This document shows, in pieces, positions 8,425-16,502 of a DNA stretch of 22,793 nucleotides. The notes beneath the pieces are model-generated. The model saw nothing but the letters and a program-made list of their open reading frames with translations. It was not told the origin of the DNA and ran no database searches. The stretch spans positions 1 through 22,793 of the forward strand of contig DGOV01000139.1 of NCBI GenBank assembly GCA_002390205.1. The letters are read 5' to 3'. How positions within the stretch are numbered: position 1 is the first letter of the stretch; each line of letters opens with the position of its first letter. The translations under genes were made by a program, and so were the position numbers. This DNA is from Proteobacteria bacterium UBA4457 (GTDB lineage Bacteria; Pseudomonadota; Gammaproteobacteria; Ga0077536).

Positions 8425-9522
8425 CTAACGTAACGCATCTACGTCTAAGCCAACTTCCGTGGCCATAGTCACGACATGTTGCCAAAGAGCTTCATCAACA
8501 GGGACCCCTTTTTTAAGCCGTTTATCTTGCTCTCTCTGCGCGCGCTCTCCTGGCAACAGAATTTCAACAATTCCAGACTGTAATTTTGATGACTTTATAG
8601 TGCTTATCCATTGATCGACACGCGCCTTAAATACACCGACCTCCATTAATTTGGAAGGGTCTATGGCCATTAAGAATGCACCGCCGCCACGTTTAATTTC
8701 TTTTCCTTTACCAAGATGCTCTTGTGTCGGATAGTCATTCATATGTGTGGCAAAGCCGTTTGGAGTTAGCAAACCGGTCAGAATTTCAAACAATATATTA
8801 ACCAAGTAAAGTTTAGCATCAGCAAAAACTGTTGCCGCCGTGCAGCCACAAGAACGAACGCTTGGATCAATAATATAGGGCGCTGGGTCATCGGTAAGCT
8901 CACCAGTATCAGGATCCACCAAATATTTACCCTCCAAACGACCACCACTCTTAACCGCCTCAACCATTTGGAAATCATAAAGTTGGCAAAGAGCCATATC
9001 CGCAATAATAGGTAACTGATCTCCTGCGGGGCAAACGAATGATAAAGGAGCAGCAGACATTAACATCTCTCTCCCACCATAGGGCGCAGTCAAAGGCACC
9101 GTATTAACGCTCAGGATACCGACCATATTGTGATCCAAAGCCCTCTTGGTATAGGCACTTGCGCAACCTATGTCGTGCCAACTATGCACCCAAACAACAC
9201 CAACAGCACTTTGCTTTGCTTTCTCTATTGCCATATCCATGGCTTTAACCATAGCGTACTGCCCTAAGCACCGATTAGCATTTAAAGCGCCAAAACTTGG
9301 TCCCTCTAATTCAATAGTAGGTTCTGCGGTTAAATTAATTTGATTATCGCGCACCATGACAGCATCTAGTTGAGCAATAGCTATCCCTTGAGCTTCATGT
9401 CCAAAAAGGTCACCTGCCAGTATCCCATCGGCAAAAGCCTCGGCCTGATGTTCCGGGGCACCCCAACCTAGGCAAATCGATTTATACACACGTCTAAGAT
9501 AATCTGCTGACTCTACTCTCAT
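8425..9522 (-). CDS. Ldh2-family dehydrogenase-like protein, copy b
   Basis: 365-aa paralogue of the protein at 6488-7591, easily alignable end to end (same SADYLRRVYKSIC-type start, EHQAEAF, TAEPTIE, HDIGCASAY, GELTDDP, RGGGAFLM, LLPGE). Key positions are again unlike the classical family: GHEAQG (41-46) gives Gln at the DSHG histidine (Q45), SAAP replaces GTNP, and DAKLYL replaces HKGYG. H116 and the Lys of the last motif are kept. It begins with ATG behind AAGGGAG (coding-strand, 9537-9531), eight bases away. It is transcribed with SDR1 downstream and divergently from SDR2. It may form a hetero-oligomer or act on a related substrate with copy a. The oxidoreductase activity is inferred only from family membership. 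Confidence 0.82.
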   Translation of the reverse strand: MRVESADYLRRVYKSICLGWGAPEHQAEAFADGILAGDLFGHEAQGIAIAQLDAVMVRDNQINLTAEPTIELEGPSFGALNANRCLGQYAMVKAMDMAIEKAKQSAVGVVWVHSWHDIGCASAYTKRALDHNMVGILSVNTVPLTAPYGGREMLMSAAPLSFVCPAGDQLPIIADMALCQLYDFQMVEAVKSGGRLEGKYLVDPDTGELTDDPAPYIIDPSVRSCGCTAATVFADAKLYLVNILFEILTGLLTPNGFATHMNDYPTQEHLGKGKEIKRGGGAFLMAIDPSKLMEVGVFKARVDQWISTIKSSKLQSGIVEILLPGERAQREQDKRLKKGVPVDEALWQHVVTMATEVGLDVDALR

Positions 9523-9677
9523 ATGATTTACTCCCTTAATTGGTTAGCCACTTTTTGAAAATCTTTATCAAACAAAGTATAAGACGGTTTAGGTAACCTT
9601 TATTCCTCTTTAAGTAGCATTTCTGCCATTTGTATGCGCATTTACTTCTGTAGCGACCATGCCAGCACAACTCCTAT

Positions 9678-9707
9678 TTGAGATATTCATGTTTCTCGAG
9701 TTATGCT
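9678..9707 (+). promoter_or_regulatory. Possible sigma-70 promoter for SDR2
   Basis: TTGAGA (9678-9683) and TATGCT (9702-9707) are separated by 18 bases and sit just before the strong ribosome site AAGGAGG (9719-9725) of SDR2. The rest of the 210-bp divergent region contains a palindromic GGTAACC (9592-9598), which may be a half-site of the island operator. By-eye match only. Confidence 0.3.
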
Positions 9708-9732
9708 CTTGCAACACTAAGGAGGTCTCAAG

Positions 9733-10524
9733 ATGTTGAATGGTCAGGTTGCAATAATTACTGGTGCAGGAAAGTCAGCGGGAATTGGTAAAGCTATAGC
9801 ATTAAAGTTAGTCGCTCAAGGAGCTACTGCCGTTTTAATTGATATTGAGAAAAGTGCCGCCTTAATGAGTACTATCAAGACTATTAATGCAAATGGTGGC
9901 AAAGCAATCGCAATGGAGTGTGATATTGCTGACACTAATCAGATAAATCAATGTGTCGAAGTCATCCTTAGGCAATATCAGCGTATCGACATCCTAATTA
10001 ATAATGCCGGTATCTCTGGATCTGTTCCTTACTTTTTAGATATTTCTGATGATGTTTGGGATGCAAGCTATCATGTTAATGTAAGAGGCGCGGCGGCTTT
10101 CTGTCGCGCAGTCATCCCATCTATGCTGACACAAAATAAAGGGGTGATAGTCAATAATGCCTCTCTATGTGGGCTCGGGGCCATAAACGCAGTACCTGCA
10201 AACTACACTGCTTCGAAATTTGCGATGGTAGGCCTTACCAAAAGCATTGCTCTAGAATATGCTGAGCACAACATTCGTTGCAATGTAGTCTGTCCTGGAG
10301 TGGTCAATACAGAGTTACGAAAGCATGCTATGGAAAGAATTGCCGCAAAAGAAAACATTTCGACCACGCAAGCACAAGAATTAGAAGACCTTAGCATTGC
10401 AATGCGGCGCGCTGCAGAACCAGAAGAAGTAGCCGACCTAGTATTGTTTTTATCCGGCCCGGATTCCTCATATATTACTGGCGCCGCCTTGCCTATTGCC
10501 GGAGGCATGGCACCAGGATTATAA
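9733..10524 (+). CDS. Short-chain dehydrogenase/reductase SDR2
   Basis: 263-aa classical SDR. The nucleotide-binding motif is the extended form TGAGKSAGIG (10-19), two residues longer than TGxxxGIG. D37 at the end of the second strand suggests NAD preference. NNAG (90-93), N116, S144, Y158 and K162 complete the active site. An insertion of helical, acidic sequence at about 198-225 lies in the substrate-binding lid region and is shared with SDR3, which it resembles closely throughout. It ends in AGGMAPGL. Translation starts at ATG seven bases after a near-perfect AAGGAGG. It is apparently a single-gene unit, divergent from Ldh2b-SDR1 and convergent with the AraC regulator (two-base gap). Substrate unknown. 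Confidence 0.93.
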   Translation: MLNGQVAIITGAGKSAGIGKAIALKLVAQGATAVLIDIEKSAALMSTIKTINANGGKAIAMECDIADTNQINQCVEVILRQYQRIDILINNAGISGSVPYFLDISDDVWDASYHVNVRGAAAFCRAVIPSMLTQNKGVIVNNASLCGLGAINAVPANYTASKFAMVGLTKSIALEYAEHNIRCNVVCPGVVNTELRKHAMERIAAKENISTTQAQELEDLSIAMRRAAEPEEVADLVLFLSGPDSSYITGAALPIAGGMAPGL

Positions 10525-10526
10525 AT

Positions 10527-11516
10527 TTACCTACTTTGAATTGAACCCAACCGCATCCTCTTAGGAGAGACGCCATATGTTCGTTTAAATGCACGACCAA
10601 ACGAATTTGGTTGCGCGTAATTCAAGCGATAAGAAATTTCCTTTATCGACAGAAAAGTTTCTAGAAGATATTGCTTAGCTAAGCTCATCCGGACATCTAT
10701 GACAATTTGTTTGTAGGTAGTGGCGCTCTGGTAAATATTTTCACGAAGATTTCTTGGAGACATATTCAGTTTAAGTGCAACCTCCTCCAAACTAATGCCA
10801 AGATTGCCAGGTTGCAACATAATACGATGAACTTTCTGGACTACATTACCCACCGCCCCTTGCTCTGAAACCATCTCCGTACACTGAGCCTCACATAACA
10901 AATAAAGCTCGTGATCAGCACCATTGACAGTAGTCTTAAGCCACTCTGCGGGAAAGTATATGCATAGGTATGACGCATCAAACTGAATAGAACATTTAAA
11001 GAACCGTTGATAACTGGTCTCATAACTAGGTAATGAATAGTCCGCATATATGTGCATTCTTGACAGATCAGTTGATGGGGGAAGCATACTAGAGAGCATA
11101 TTATACTTTGAGCAGAGAAAGTCCTCTCGCTCTAATCGCGATGGTAAATGATCAAGCAATCTAATGCCTGCGGTATCTTTGTTTTTGAATAGTTGAAAAT
11201 CAAAATTACTGTAGGACAAACTTGAAAATCTCGATGACACTTGGAGAGCTTTCTCAATATTCTTACTGTTAATAATTGCATATCCTAAAATCCCTAAAGA
11301 CGACAATCGAACAGTCTTTGAGAAGTTGAGAATAATATCTGGAATAATTTGATCTTGAGTGTTGTAAAGAACTTGCTTGAAATCGGCAAATACCGCCTTT
11401 CCTATCTCGCCAGCATGAACATCGCGCAAAGACAGTCCTATCTCACCGAGAATTCGATCAAACTGAAACCTCTTCTCCTCGGGGATGCATCCAACAAGTA
11501 ATCGAAAATAGGTCAT
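10527..11516 (-). CDS. AraC-family transcriptional regulator
   Basis: 329-aa regulator. The N-terminal 200 or so residues resemble the arabinose-binding-type domain found in OruR/ArgR-like AraC proteins of gammaproteobacteria. The C-terminus has the two AraC helix-turn-helix units: SLEEVALKLNMSPRNL (242-257) and SIKEISYRLNYAQPNSFGRA (290-309) followed by FKRTYGVSPKRMR. It most likely binds DNA in response to a small metabolite of the island. It lies 98 bases downstream of the AroM-like gene on the same strand and could be cotranscribed with it. Its own targets are not evident; the five-site motif in this window is better explained by the LuxR pair, but AraC binding to it cannot be excluded. 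Confidence 0.92.
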   Translation of the reverse strand: MTYFRLLVGCIPEEKRFQFDRILGEIGLSLRDVHAGEIGKAVFADFKQVLYNTQDQIIPDIILNFSKTVRLSSLGILGYAIINSKNIEKALQVSSRFSSLSYSNFDFQLFKNKDTAGIRLLDHLPSRLEREDFLCSKYNMLSSMLPPSTDLSRMHIYADYSLPSYETSYQRFFKCSIQFDASYLCIYFPAEWLKTTVNGADHELYLLCEAQCTEMVSEQGAVGNVVQKVHRIMLQPGNLGISLEEVALKLNMSPRNLRENIYQSATTYKQIVIDVRMSLAKQYLLETFLSIKEISYRLNYAQPNSFGRAFKRTYGVSPKRMRLGSIQSR

Positions 11517-11614
11517 TAAGGCCTTGTGAGTCTGCTGCTCAAAACTAATTAAATTAATATTACCCCCAATGACTATGCATGTAGGCCATATGAGGCTACG
11601 GTTGACAGCTATTA

Positions 11615-12286
11615 TTAGCCATAGGCCTCATCTAATATTTTTCCGAGTAATGAGATCGGTAAAATTACCGGTTTCCCTGTTAATTCACGAACAAGTCGCC
11701 AATGGTCACGGCCAAAAGCCAGGCAGTCCAACACAATAAGATCAGCCCCCTTAGCTACTAAACTTTGCGTCGCTTCCCCTAGTTCAGCGAGCGTATTGTC
11801 ACTCGGCGAAATTGTTGTGGATAAGATTGAAACTCCTAGATTATTCCAGTGTTTAATTTCTTCGTCACTTGTAATCCCGTCTGGTTGCACCACTCCTATG
11901 ACCCCATCCTTAGGTAGCAAAGACATCGCAGTGCTTTCCATAACTAGGCTAGGACAAATAACACCTGGCAGCCCTTCTAATGAGCGCCATGGAATAGTGC
12001 AACACATCAGTACTATTTCACTGCCCACAGCTTTTAGATTAGCAATCACTTTCTTTGCTTGCTGGTCAATTTTGGCGTGGGACACATACAACCAAGACCC
12101 ATCCTCCATCTCTACAGGACAACCAGTGCTAATAGGCTCAGCTGCCATTGTCTCTAACTGCATATCCGTCAAACCATCTAGGGCACCGCAAATATCCAAG
12201 GTTGCCGACGTCTCTAAGTTTTCCCTTATGAAATCTTCCGTACTTCGAGAAAGACGAGAATATGTCACTATTTTTACTGTTCTCAC
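11615..12286 (-). CDS. AroM-like protein of the Asp/Glu/hydantoin racemase superfamily
   Basis: 223 aa, similar in length and layout to AroM, a member of the racemase superfamily that includes aspartate/glutamate racemase, hydantoin and allantoin racemase and maleate isomerase. It shows ICGALDGL (32-39), LMCCT (93-97) and KGADLIVLDCLAF (179-191), the last being the best AroM match. Two Cys-containing loops (C95/C96 and C188) sit where superfamily racemases place their catalytic cysteine pair, so racemase or isomerase activity is possible. AroM itself has no settled function. The start is GTG (12286-12284), with TAGGAG on the coding strand (12298-12293) six bases upstream. It is followed by the AraC gene and divergent from the sulfotransferase. 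Confidence 0.8.
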   Translation of the reverse strand: MRTVKIVTYSRLSRSTEDFIRENLETSATLDICGALDGLTDMQLETMAAEPISTGCPVEMEDGSWLYVSHAKIDQQAKKVIANLKAVGSEIVLMCCTIPWRSLEGLPGVICPSLVMESTAMSLLPKDGVIGVVQPDGITSDEEIKHWNNLGVSILSTTISPSDNTLAELGEATQSLVAKGADLIVLDCLAFGRDHWRLVRELTGKPVILPISLLGKILDEAYG

Positions 12287-12391
12287 TCTATACTCCTACC
12301 TATTAATTTCATTATGGTCAGGGTTTTTATTGTCAAATCGATGGAAAATTACACTAGCGAGCAAACCATATAATATTTCTCTCTCAAAACC

Positions 12392-12409
12392 ATTACCCTT
12401 AGTAGGTAA
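12392..12409 (+). promoter_or_regulatory. Shared operator-like dyad, site B (TPR-sulfotransferase)
   Basis: ATTACCCTTAGTAGGTAA contains a perfect TTACC-N7-GGTAA inverted repeat (12393-12409), the most symmetric of the five sites. It is 110 bases before the sulfotransferase ATG and in the same orientation relative to that gene as the other sites are to theirs. It could also act on the divergent AroM-like gene. Nothing else clear is seen in 12287-12519 beyond AT-rich sequence. Confidence 0.55.
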
Positions 12410-12519
12410 CGACCGTGATTCAAATGTTTTTTACGATCTGGAGTAATCGTGTCTACTCTTTAGTATAGATAGATCCCTATAATTAGAAATAATCCTTCTA
12501 TAAGTCGGAGATAACTGAC

Positions 12520-14127
12520 ATGTCAGAGCGACCGAAAACATCTTCTAAGCCCTCTCCTACAAAAGAGGAGCTGCATCGCAGCGCATGGCAAAAGTTAAAA
12601 CATGAAGATCTCGGATCGGCGGTGCATATATGCCAATATTTGAATTCGACTTTCCCTGACTATCCAGATGGTTGGCATATATCAAGTCACGTTGCCCTTA
12701 AGCTTGGGAACGCAAGTAAAGCCAAAAGCTATATAGAAAAAGCACTTTCTATACAACCGTCTAATCCAGTTTGGCAAATTCAAATGGCTCAGTGCCTCCA
12801 ATCTCTTGGGCAATTTTCAAGCGCCATAAAAATGGCTAGAGAACTAGCCCTAAAAGTATTTAAAACGGCAATCCAATACTCAGCCCTTGGCCGCCTTCTA
12901 ACACAACAATCTGAATACAGTCTTGCCTTAGAAGCATATCAGGCGGCAATTAAATTAGAGCCAACAATCGGAATTCATTATTACAACAAGGCCGCTGTCC
13001 AGAGGTTCATGGGGGACCTTCGCGGAGCAGATCAGTCTGCAACTAAAGCTATCAAGTTAAACTCGACCTACTATGAAGCTTACTTACTACGTAGCGAACT
13101 CAAAAAACAAACCATTGGCAGTAATCATGTTGCTGAGCTTGAAAGCTTACTTAACAAAGGGATCAATTCATGGCGAGGGAAAGTACAAGTTTGTCATGCT
13201 TTAGCCAAAGAATATGAAGATTTAGATGAATATCAGAAATCTTTCCAGTGGTTAAAGGAAGGAGCGGATAAACGTCGAGCTAACATGCAATATGATGTTA
13301 GCAATGATGAGCAGACCATCAACAGGATCATAAATACCTACAATCAAGGTACCTTTAAAAAGGGTATTGAAGGACATACATCTAAGGAGCCAATTTTTAT
13401 TATTGGGTTGCCACGAACTGGAACAACACTAGTTGAAAGAATGCTAGGGAGTCATCCTGATACTCATAGCATGGGGGAACTGAATAATTTCTCACAGCAA
13501 TTGATGATACTGGCTCATAAAGCTAAAAAGGACGAACAAATGTCCCGTAATGATCTTGTCAGCCTCACGTCGACATTAGATTTTAAAAAGTTGGGTGAAT
13601 CTTATATAGAAAGTACTCGTCCTTTTACTGGCCATACCACACATTTTATTGACAAATTACCATTAAATTTTTTGTATGCAGGGCTAATAAATTTAGCACT
13701 CCCAAATGCCAAAATAATTCACCTTACTCGACACCCAATTGATACTTGCTACGCCATTTATAAGAAGCTTTTCAAAGATGCTTATCCATTCTCCTATAAT
13801 CTTGAAGATTTAGGTAAGTATTATGTAGCCTACTCAGAATTAATGACGCACTGGCAGAAGATGCTTCCGGGGAAAATATATTCTCTGGCTTACGAAGATT
13901 TGGTACAAGATACTGAAATAGAAACACGAAAGTTACTAGATTTTTGTAAGCTCTCTTGGAATGATGCTTGTCTCAATTTTCATCAAAGCGCTGAAGCTTC
14001 CACTACAGCCAGTGCCGCGCAAGTCAGGATGCCTATTTACGGGTCTTCTGTAAGAAAATGGCGTCATTACGAAGATCAATTAACCCCACTTATCAGAATA
14101 TTACAAAATGCAGCTATTATCAGCTAG
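12520..14127 (+). CDS. TPR-containing sulfotransferase
   Basis: 535-aa two-domain protein. Residues 15-275 form helical tetratricopeptide-like repeats, for example 49-82, 83-115, 117-150 and 151-184. Residues 289-535 form a PAPS-dependent sulfotransferase domain. The 5'-phosphosulfate loop is GLPRTGTT (296-303) and the 3'-phosphate motif is TRHPIDTCYAIYKK (403-416). The C-terminal RMPIYGSSVRKWRHYED (503-519) is typical of this bacterial family. It would transfer a sulfuryl group to an unidentified acceptor such as a small molecule, lipid or peptide, with the repeats probably binding partner or substrate. No signal peptide or membrane segment is visible. It is a single-gene unit with an operator-like site upstream and converges on SDR3. 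Genes of this type often sit next to TonB receptors in marine gammaproteobacteria. Confidence 0.92.
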   Translation: MSERPKTSSKPSPTKEELHRSAWQKLKHEDLGSAVHICQYLNSTFPDYPDGWHISSHVALKLGNASKAKSYIEKALSIQPSNPVWQIQMAQCLQSLGQFSSAIKMARELALKVFKTAIQYSALGRLLTQQSEYSLALEAYQAAIKLEPTIGIHYYNKAAVQRFMGDLRGADQSATKAIKLNSTYYEAYLLRSELKKQTIGSNHVAELESLLNKGINSWRGKVQVCHALAKEYEDLDEYQKSFQWLKEGADKRRANMQYDVSNDEQTINRIINTYNQGTFKKGIEGHTSKEPIFIIGLPRTGTTLVERMLGSHPDTHSMGELNNFSQQLMILAHKAKKDEQMSRNDLVSLTSTLDFKKLGESYIESTRPFTGHTTHFIDKLPLNFLYAGLINLALPNAKIIHLTRHPIDTCYAIYKKLFKDAYPFSYNLEDLGKYYVAYSELMTHWQKMLPGKIYSLAYEDLVQDTEIETRKLLDFCKLSWNDACLNFHQSAEASTTASAAQVRMPIYGSSVRKWRHYEDQLTPLIRILQNAAIIS

Positions 14128-14152
14128 GCATGAGATCAACTAAACGTGACTA

Positions 14153-14950
14153 TCAAAGACCTGCGGACATGCCTCCAGCAACAGGCATGCATACACCAGT
14201 CATGTAAGTGGCTTTATCGCTGGCTAAAAAAACCACAGCATGGCCTATCTGGTCGGGGTTAGCTGAATATCCGAGAGGGATACTTTCTGATTCTATTGCA
14301 ATAGCATCTTCTAAACTAATCCCATTCTCATCTGACATACGCTGCATTAAGTTATCATACATTTGAGTTGTGATTGACCCTGGGCATACTGCATTGACTC
14401 TTATACCTTGACTGGCATATTGCAGAGCTAATTGCTTGGTTAACCCAACAACCGCAAATTTACTGGCTGTATAGTTTGCCGGTATTCCTTCTATAGCACC
14501 CAATCCGGCTAAAGAGGCTATGTTGACAATCACTCCTCTATCTTGCTTAAGCATATTAGGAATAATCGCAGAGCACATATTAACTGTTCCCAGCAGATTT
14601 ACTGCTAAACTTGCAGTCCAATCATCCTCCCTAATCTCGAGAAAATCACTCACACCCGCAGCAATGCCTGCGTTATTAACCAATAAATCAACTGGGCCTA
14701 ACGACCGCCTTACCTGCTCAACTGCATTTGAGATCGACATAGGAGAGGTAACATCACACTCAATAGAGCAGGCTTTTACGCCGAGAGATTCAAGGTCTTG
14801 AGCTACCGTATCTAATCCAACAGCATCAGTCAGATCTAAAGCGGCAATATTGACGCCCGCCAAAGCCAGTTGTCGGCAAATAGCTCTGCCAATGCCTTTG
14901 GGGTGGCCAGCGCCCGTAACAATTGCTGTTTTACTACTTATAGTTTTCAT
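14153..14950 (-). CDS. Short-chain dehydrogenase/reductase SDR3
   Basis: 265-aa classical SDR, the closest relative in the window of SDR2 (same extended glycine motif, here TGAGHPKGIG at 12-21, same lid insertion and same AGGMSAGL end). D39 suggests NAD preference; NNAG (92-95), N118, S146, Y160 and K164 are intact. It lies 38 bases downstream of the PLP decarboxylase on the same strand, so it is probably cotranscribed with it under site C. It may handle the aldehyde or alcohol produced by that enzyme. SDR2 and SDR3 look like products of a duplication within the island. Confidence 0.93.
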   Translation of the reverse strand: MKTISSKTAIVTGAGHPKGIGRAICRQLALAGVNIAALDLTDAVGLDTVAQDLESLGVKACSIECDVTSPMSISNAVEQVRRSLGPVDLLVNNAGIAAGVSDFLEIREDDWTASLAVNLLGTVNMCSAIIPNMLKQDRGVIVNIASLAGLGAIEGIPANYTASKFAVVGLTKQLALQYASQGIRVNAVCPGSITTQMYDNLMQRMSDENGISLEDAIAIESESIPLGYSANPDQIGHAVVFLASDKATYMTGVCMPVAGGMSAGL

Positions 14951-14988
14951 ATCTTTTAGCTAAACCAACCTCCTATGTTATTGGCCAC

Positions 14989-16311
14989 TTATGAGTCAAT
15001 GCCTTGCTCAAAGATCTCAAGAGCGGACAATAGCCATTTAGGTGCCAAGGCCTTATCACCAACACCACCATAAGTTAGCAAACCCTCCTCTGTTATTTCT
15101 CCAGAGCGGATTCCTTCTACCACTTCTTCCAGATCCGCAGTGAATTTTTCAATAAATTCTTCTTCCATAACATCTAAGGTGAGGTGGATGGCTGGTGGAA
15201 CGTTGACACCCAATAGACTCCAACCTTTCTTCTCTAAACCGCCAACAACCAAAGTAATATCAAAATCATCAGCCCCTATCATTTGCAACGGGCCATCAGT
15301 TTTCCAGGCAACAAGGCCTTCAATGGATTCGACCTTTCTAACAATGATGCTTTTAAGCCTCAGTATATGCTTTGCATTTTCCAGATAACCCTCTCGACCC
15401 CAAAAATGCATTAGCGCCCAAATACCTGCGATAGGTCCCATTGTTCTGCTTCCTACAAAGCCTTGCGATAGATATGTGCCACAAGCCCATTCATTAATCG
15501 GCATAAAATGGTACTGCTGTTCAGCTTGAGATCGCCAGAGGATGGTCGAGCAAGGTTTTGGTGCATAACCATACTTATGCAGATCAGCTGAGATAGAACG
15601 GACTCCTGGTACTGTGAAATCATAAAAGGGAAGTTCAACGCCCAGCTCTCGGAAAAATGGCAAAATATACCCACCAACACAGGCATCAACATGCAACCAA
15701 AGATCCGCCTTGATCGCGATTTGACCGAATTCTTCTATTGGGTCAACAGTCCCATAAGGCCAATTAGGCGCCGAACCAACAATCCCAATGGTATTGGGTC
15801 CAACTGCTTCTCTAATACCCTCTATATCAACACTCAGATCATCTTTTTGAGGTACCGTGACAACTCTAATATCGAGATACTTCGCCGTTTTGTGTACCGT
15901 TGAATGGGTTGAGTAAGGTGCTACGATTTCAGGTTGTTTGATGTGAGGTTTAGTCGCCCTCGCCCATCCTCGCATAGCATGTAGTCCACTGAAATTACTT
16001 TCTGTGCCCCCTACTGTGAGGTTAGCTCTAGCAGCTTCGCCGCCGTTAAGTAGATCGATACAAATATCTAAGACATCGTTCTCCATTTTAGCAGCCGCGG
16101 ATTCTCGAAAAGAAAACAAACCATTCCAGTCCATAAATTCTACAAATGCGTCATGCACTAACTTTTGCATCTCGTTTTGGCCCTGGAAGCTAGTGCTAGC
16201 CAACTTGCCGAGTTGACCATCAGTCATCTCTCCACGCAGTGCGATAACCTGATCCATGACAGCCTCATATGAACTGCCTTCTACCGGTAATTTGTACAAT
16301 GTTTCAACCAT
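14989..16311 (-). CDS. PLP-dependent decarboxylase / sphingosine-phosphate-lyase-like enzyme
   Basis: 440-aa group II PLP enzyme (the fold of glutamate and tyrosine decarboxylases and sphingosine-1-phosphate lyase). Visible features are GGTESN (101-106, phosphate loop), H136 in THSTVHK (ring-stacking His), HVDACVGG (H207, D209 for the pyridine nitrogen) and the Schiff-base lysine K246 in SADLHKYGYAPK. Residue 253 is Pro where relatives usually have Gly (YGYAPKG). The K246 segment looks closest to S1P-lyase-like proteins, so C-C lyase chemistry on an amino alcohol is as possible as amino-acid decarboxylation. ATG start with GAGGGA five bases upstream. First gene of a two-gene unit with SDR3, divergent from LuxR1, with operator-like site C 63 bases upstream. 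Confidence 0.9.
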   Translation of the reverse strand: MVETLYKLPVEGSSYEAVMDQVIALRGEMTDGQLGKLASTSFQGQNEMQKLVHDAFVEFMDWNGLFSFRESAAAKMENDVLDICIDLLNGGEAARANLTVGGTESNFSGLHAMRGWARATKPHIKQPEIVAPYSTHSTVHKTAKYLDIRVVTVPQKDDLSVDIEGIREAVGPNTIGIVGSAPNWPYGTVDPIEEFGQIAIKADLWLHVDACVGGYILPFFRELGVELPFYDFTVPGVRSISADLHKYGYAPKPCSTILWRSQAEQQYHFMPINEWACGTYLSQGFVGSRTMGPIAGIWALMHFWGREGYLENAKHILRLKSIIVRKVESIEGLVAWKTDGPLQMIGADDFDITLVVGGLEKKGWSLLGVNVPPAIHLTLDVMEEEFIEKFTADLEEVVEGIRSGEITEEGLLTYGGVGDKALAPKWLLSALEIFEQGIDS

Positions 16312-16374
16312 AACCGTCCCTCTGGACTACACTATAAGTTTAGGACATAAAATCACCTAAACTAAAACCTTGGT

Positions 16375-16392
16375 AGACCCCTAAGTGGGTAC
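16375..16392 (-). promoter_or_regulatory. Shared operator-like dyad, site C (PLP decarboxylase/LuxR1)
   Basis: AGACCCCTAAGTGGGTAC on the plus strand contains ACCC-N6-GGGT. It matches site D at 14 of 18 positions. It lies 63 bases before the decarboxylase start; site D is 62 bases before the aminotransferase start. It may also serve the divergent luxR gene 110 bases away. Confidence 0.6.
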
Positions 16393-16491
16393 ATTGTAAG
16401 GATATAGGTAATACTATACTTGTAGGAGAAGACAATTGGCTATTATGAAACACTTCTCAAAAAAAAGAGGGGTCCACAAGTGTTTAACGCT

Positions 16492-16497
16492 GAGGAA
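16492..16497 (+). promoter_or_regulatory. RBS fixing the TTG start of LuxR1
   Basis: GAGGAA five bases before TTG at 16503. The alternative ATG codons at 16515-16523 have GAAGG only one base upstream of the first of them, too close to work well. Confidence 0.6.
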
Positions 16498-16502
16498 ATA
16501 TT

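Noticed and set aside
9529..9547. A sixth operator-like match (ACTCCCTTAATTGGTTAGC) before Ldh2b
   Set aside because: It overlaps the AAGGGAG ribosome site and lies only a few bases from the start codon, and the GGGTAC half is poor. It is probably chance similarity through the ribosome-binding sequence.
9582..9600. GGTTTAGGTAACC near SDR2 as an operator
   Set aside because: Only the GGTAAC half resembles site B; the other half does not match, so it was not counted.
11796..12446. A 216-codon plus-strand open frame
   Set aside because: It is antisense to the AroM-like gene, which has a good GTG start and family motifs; the frame looks like a shadow.
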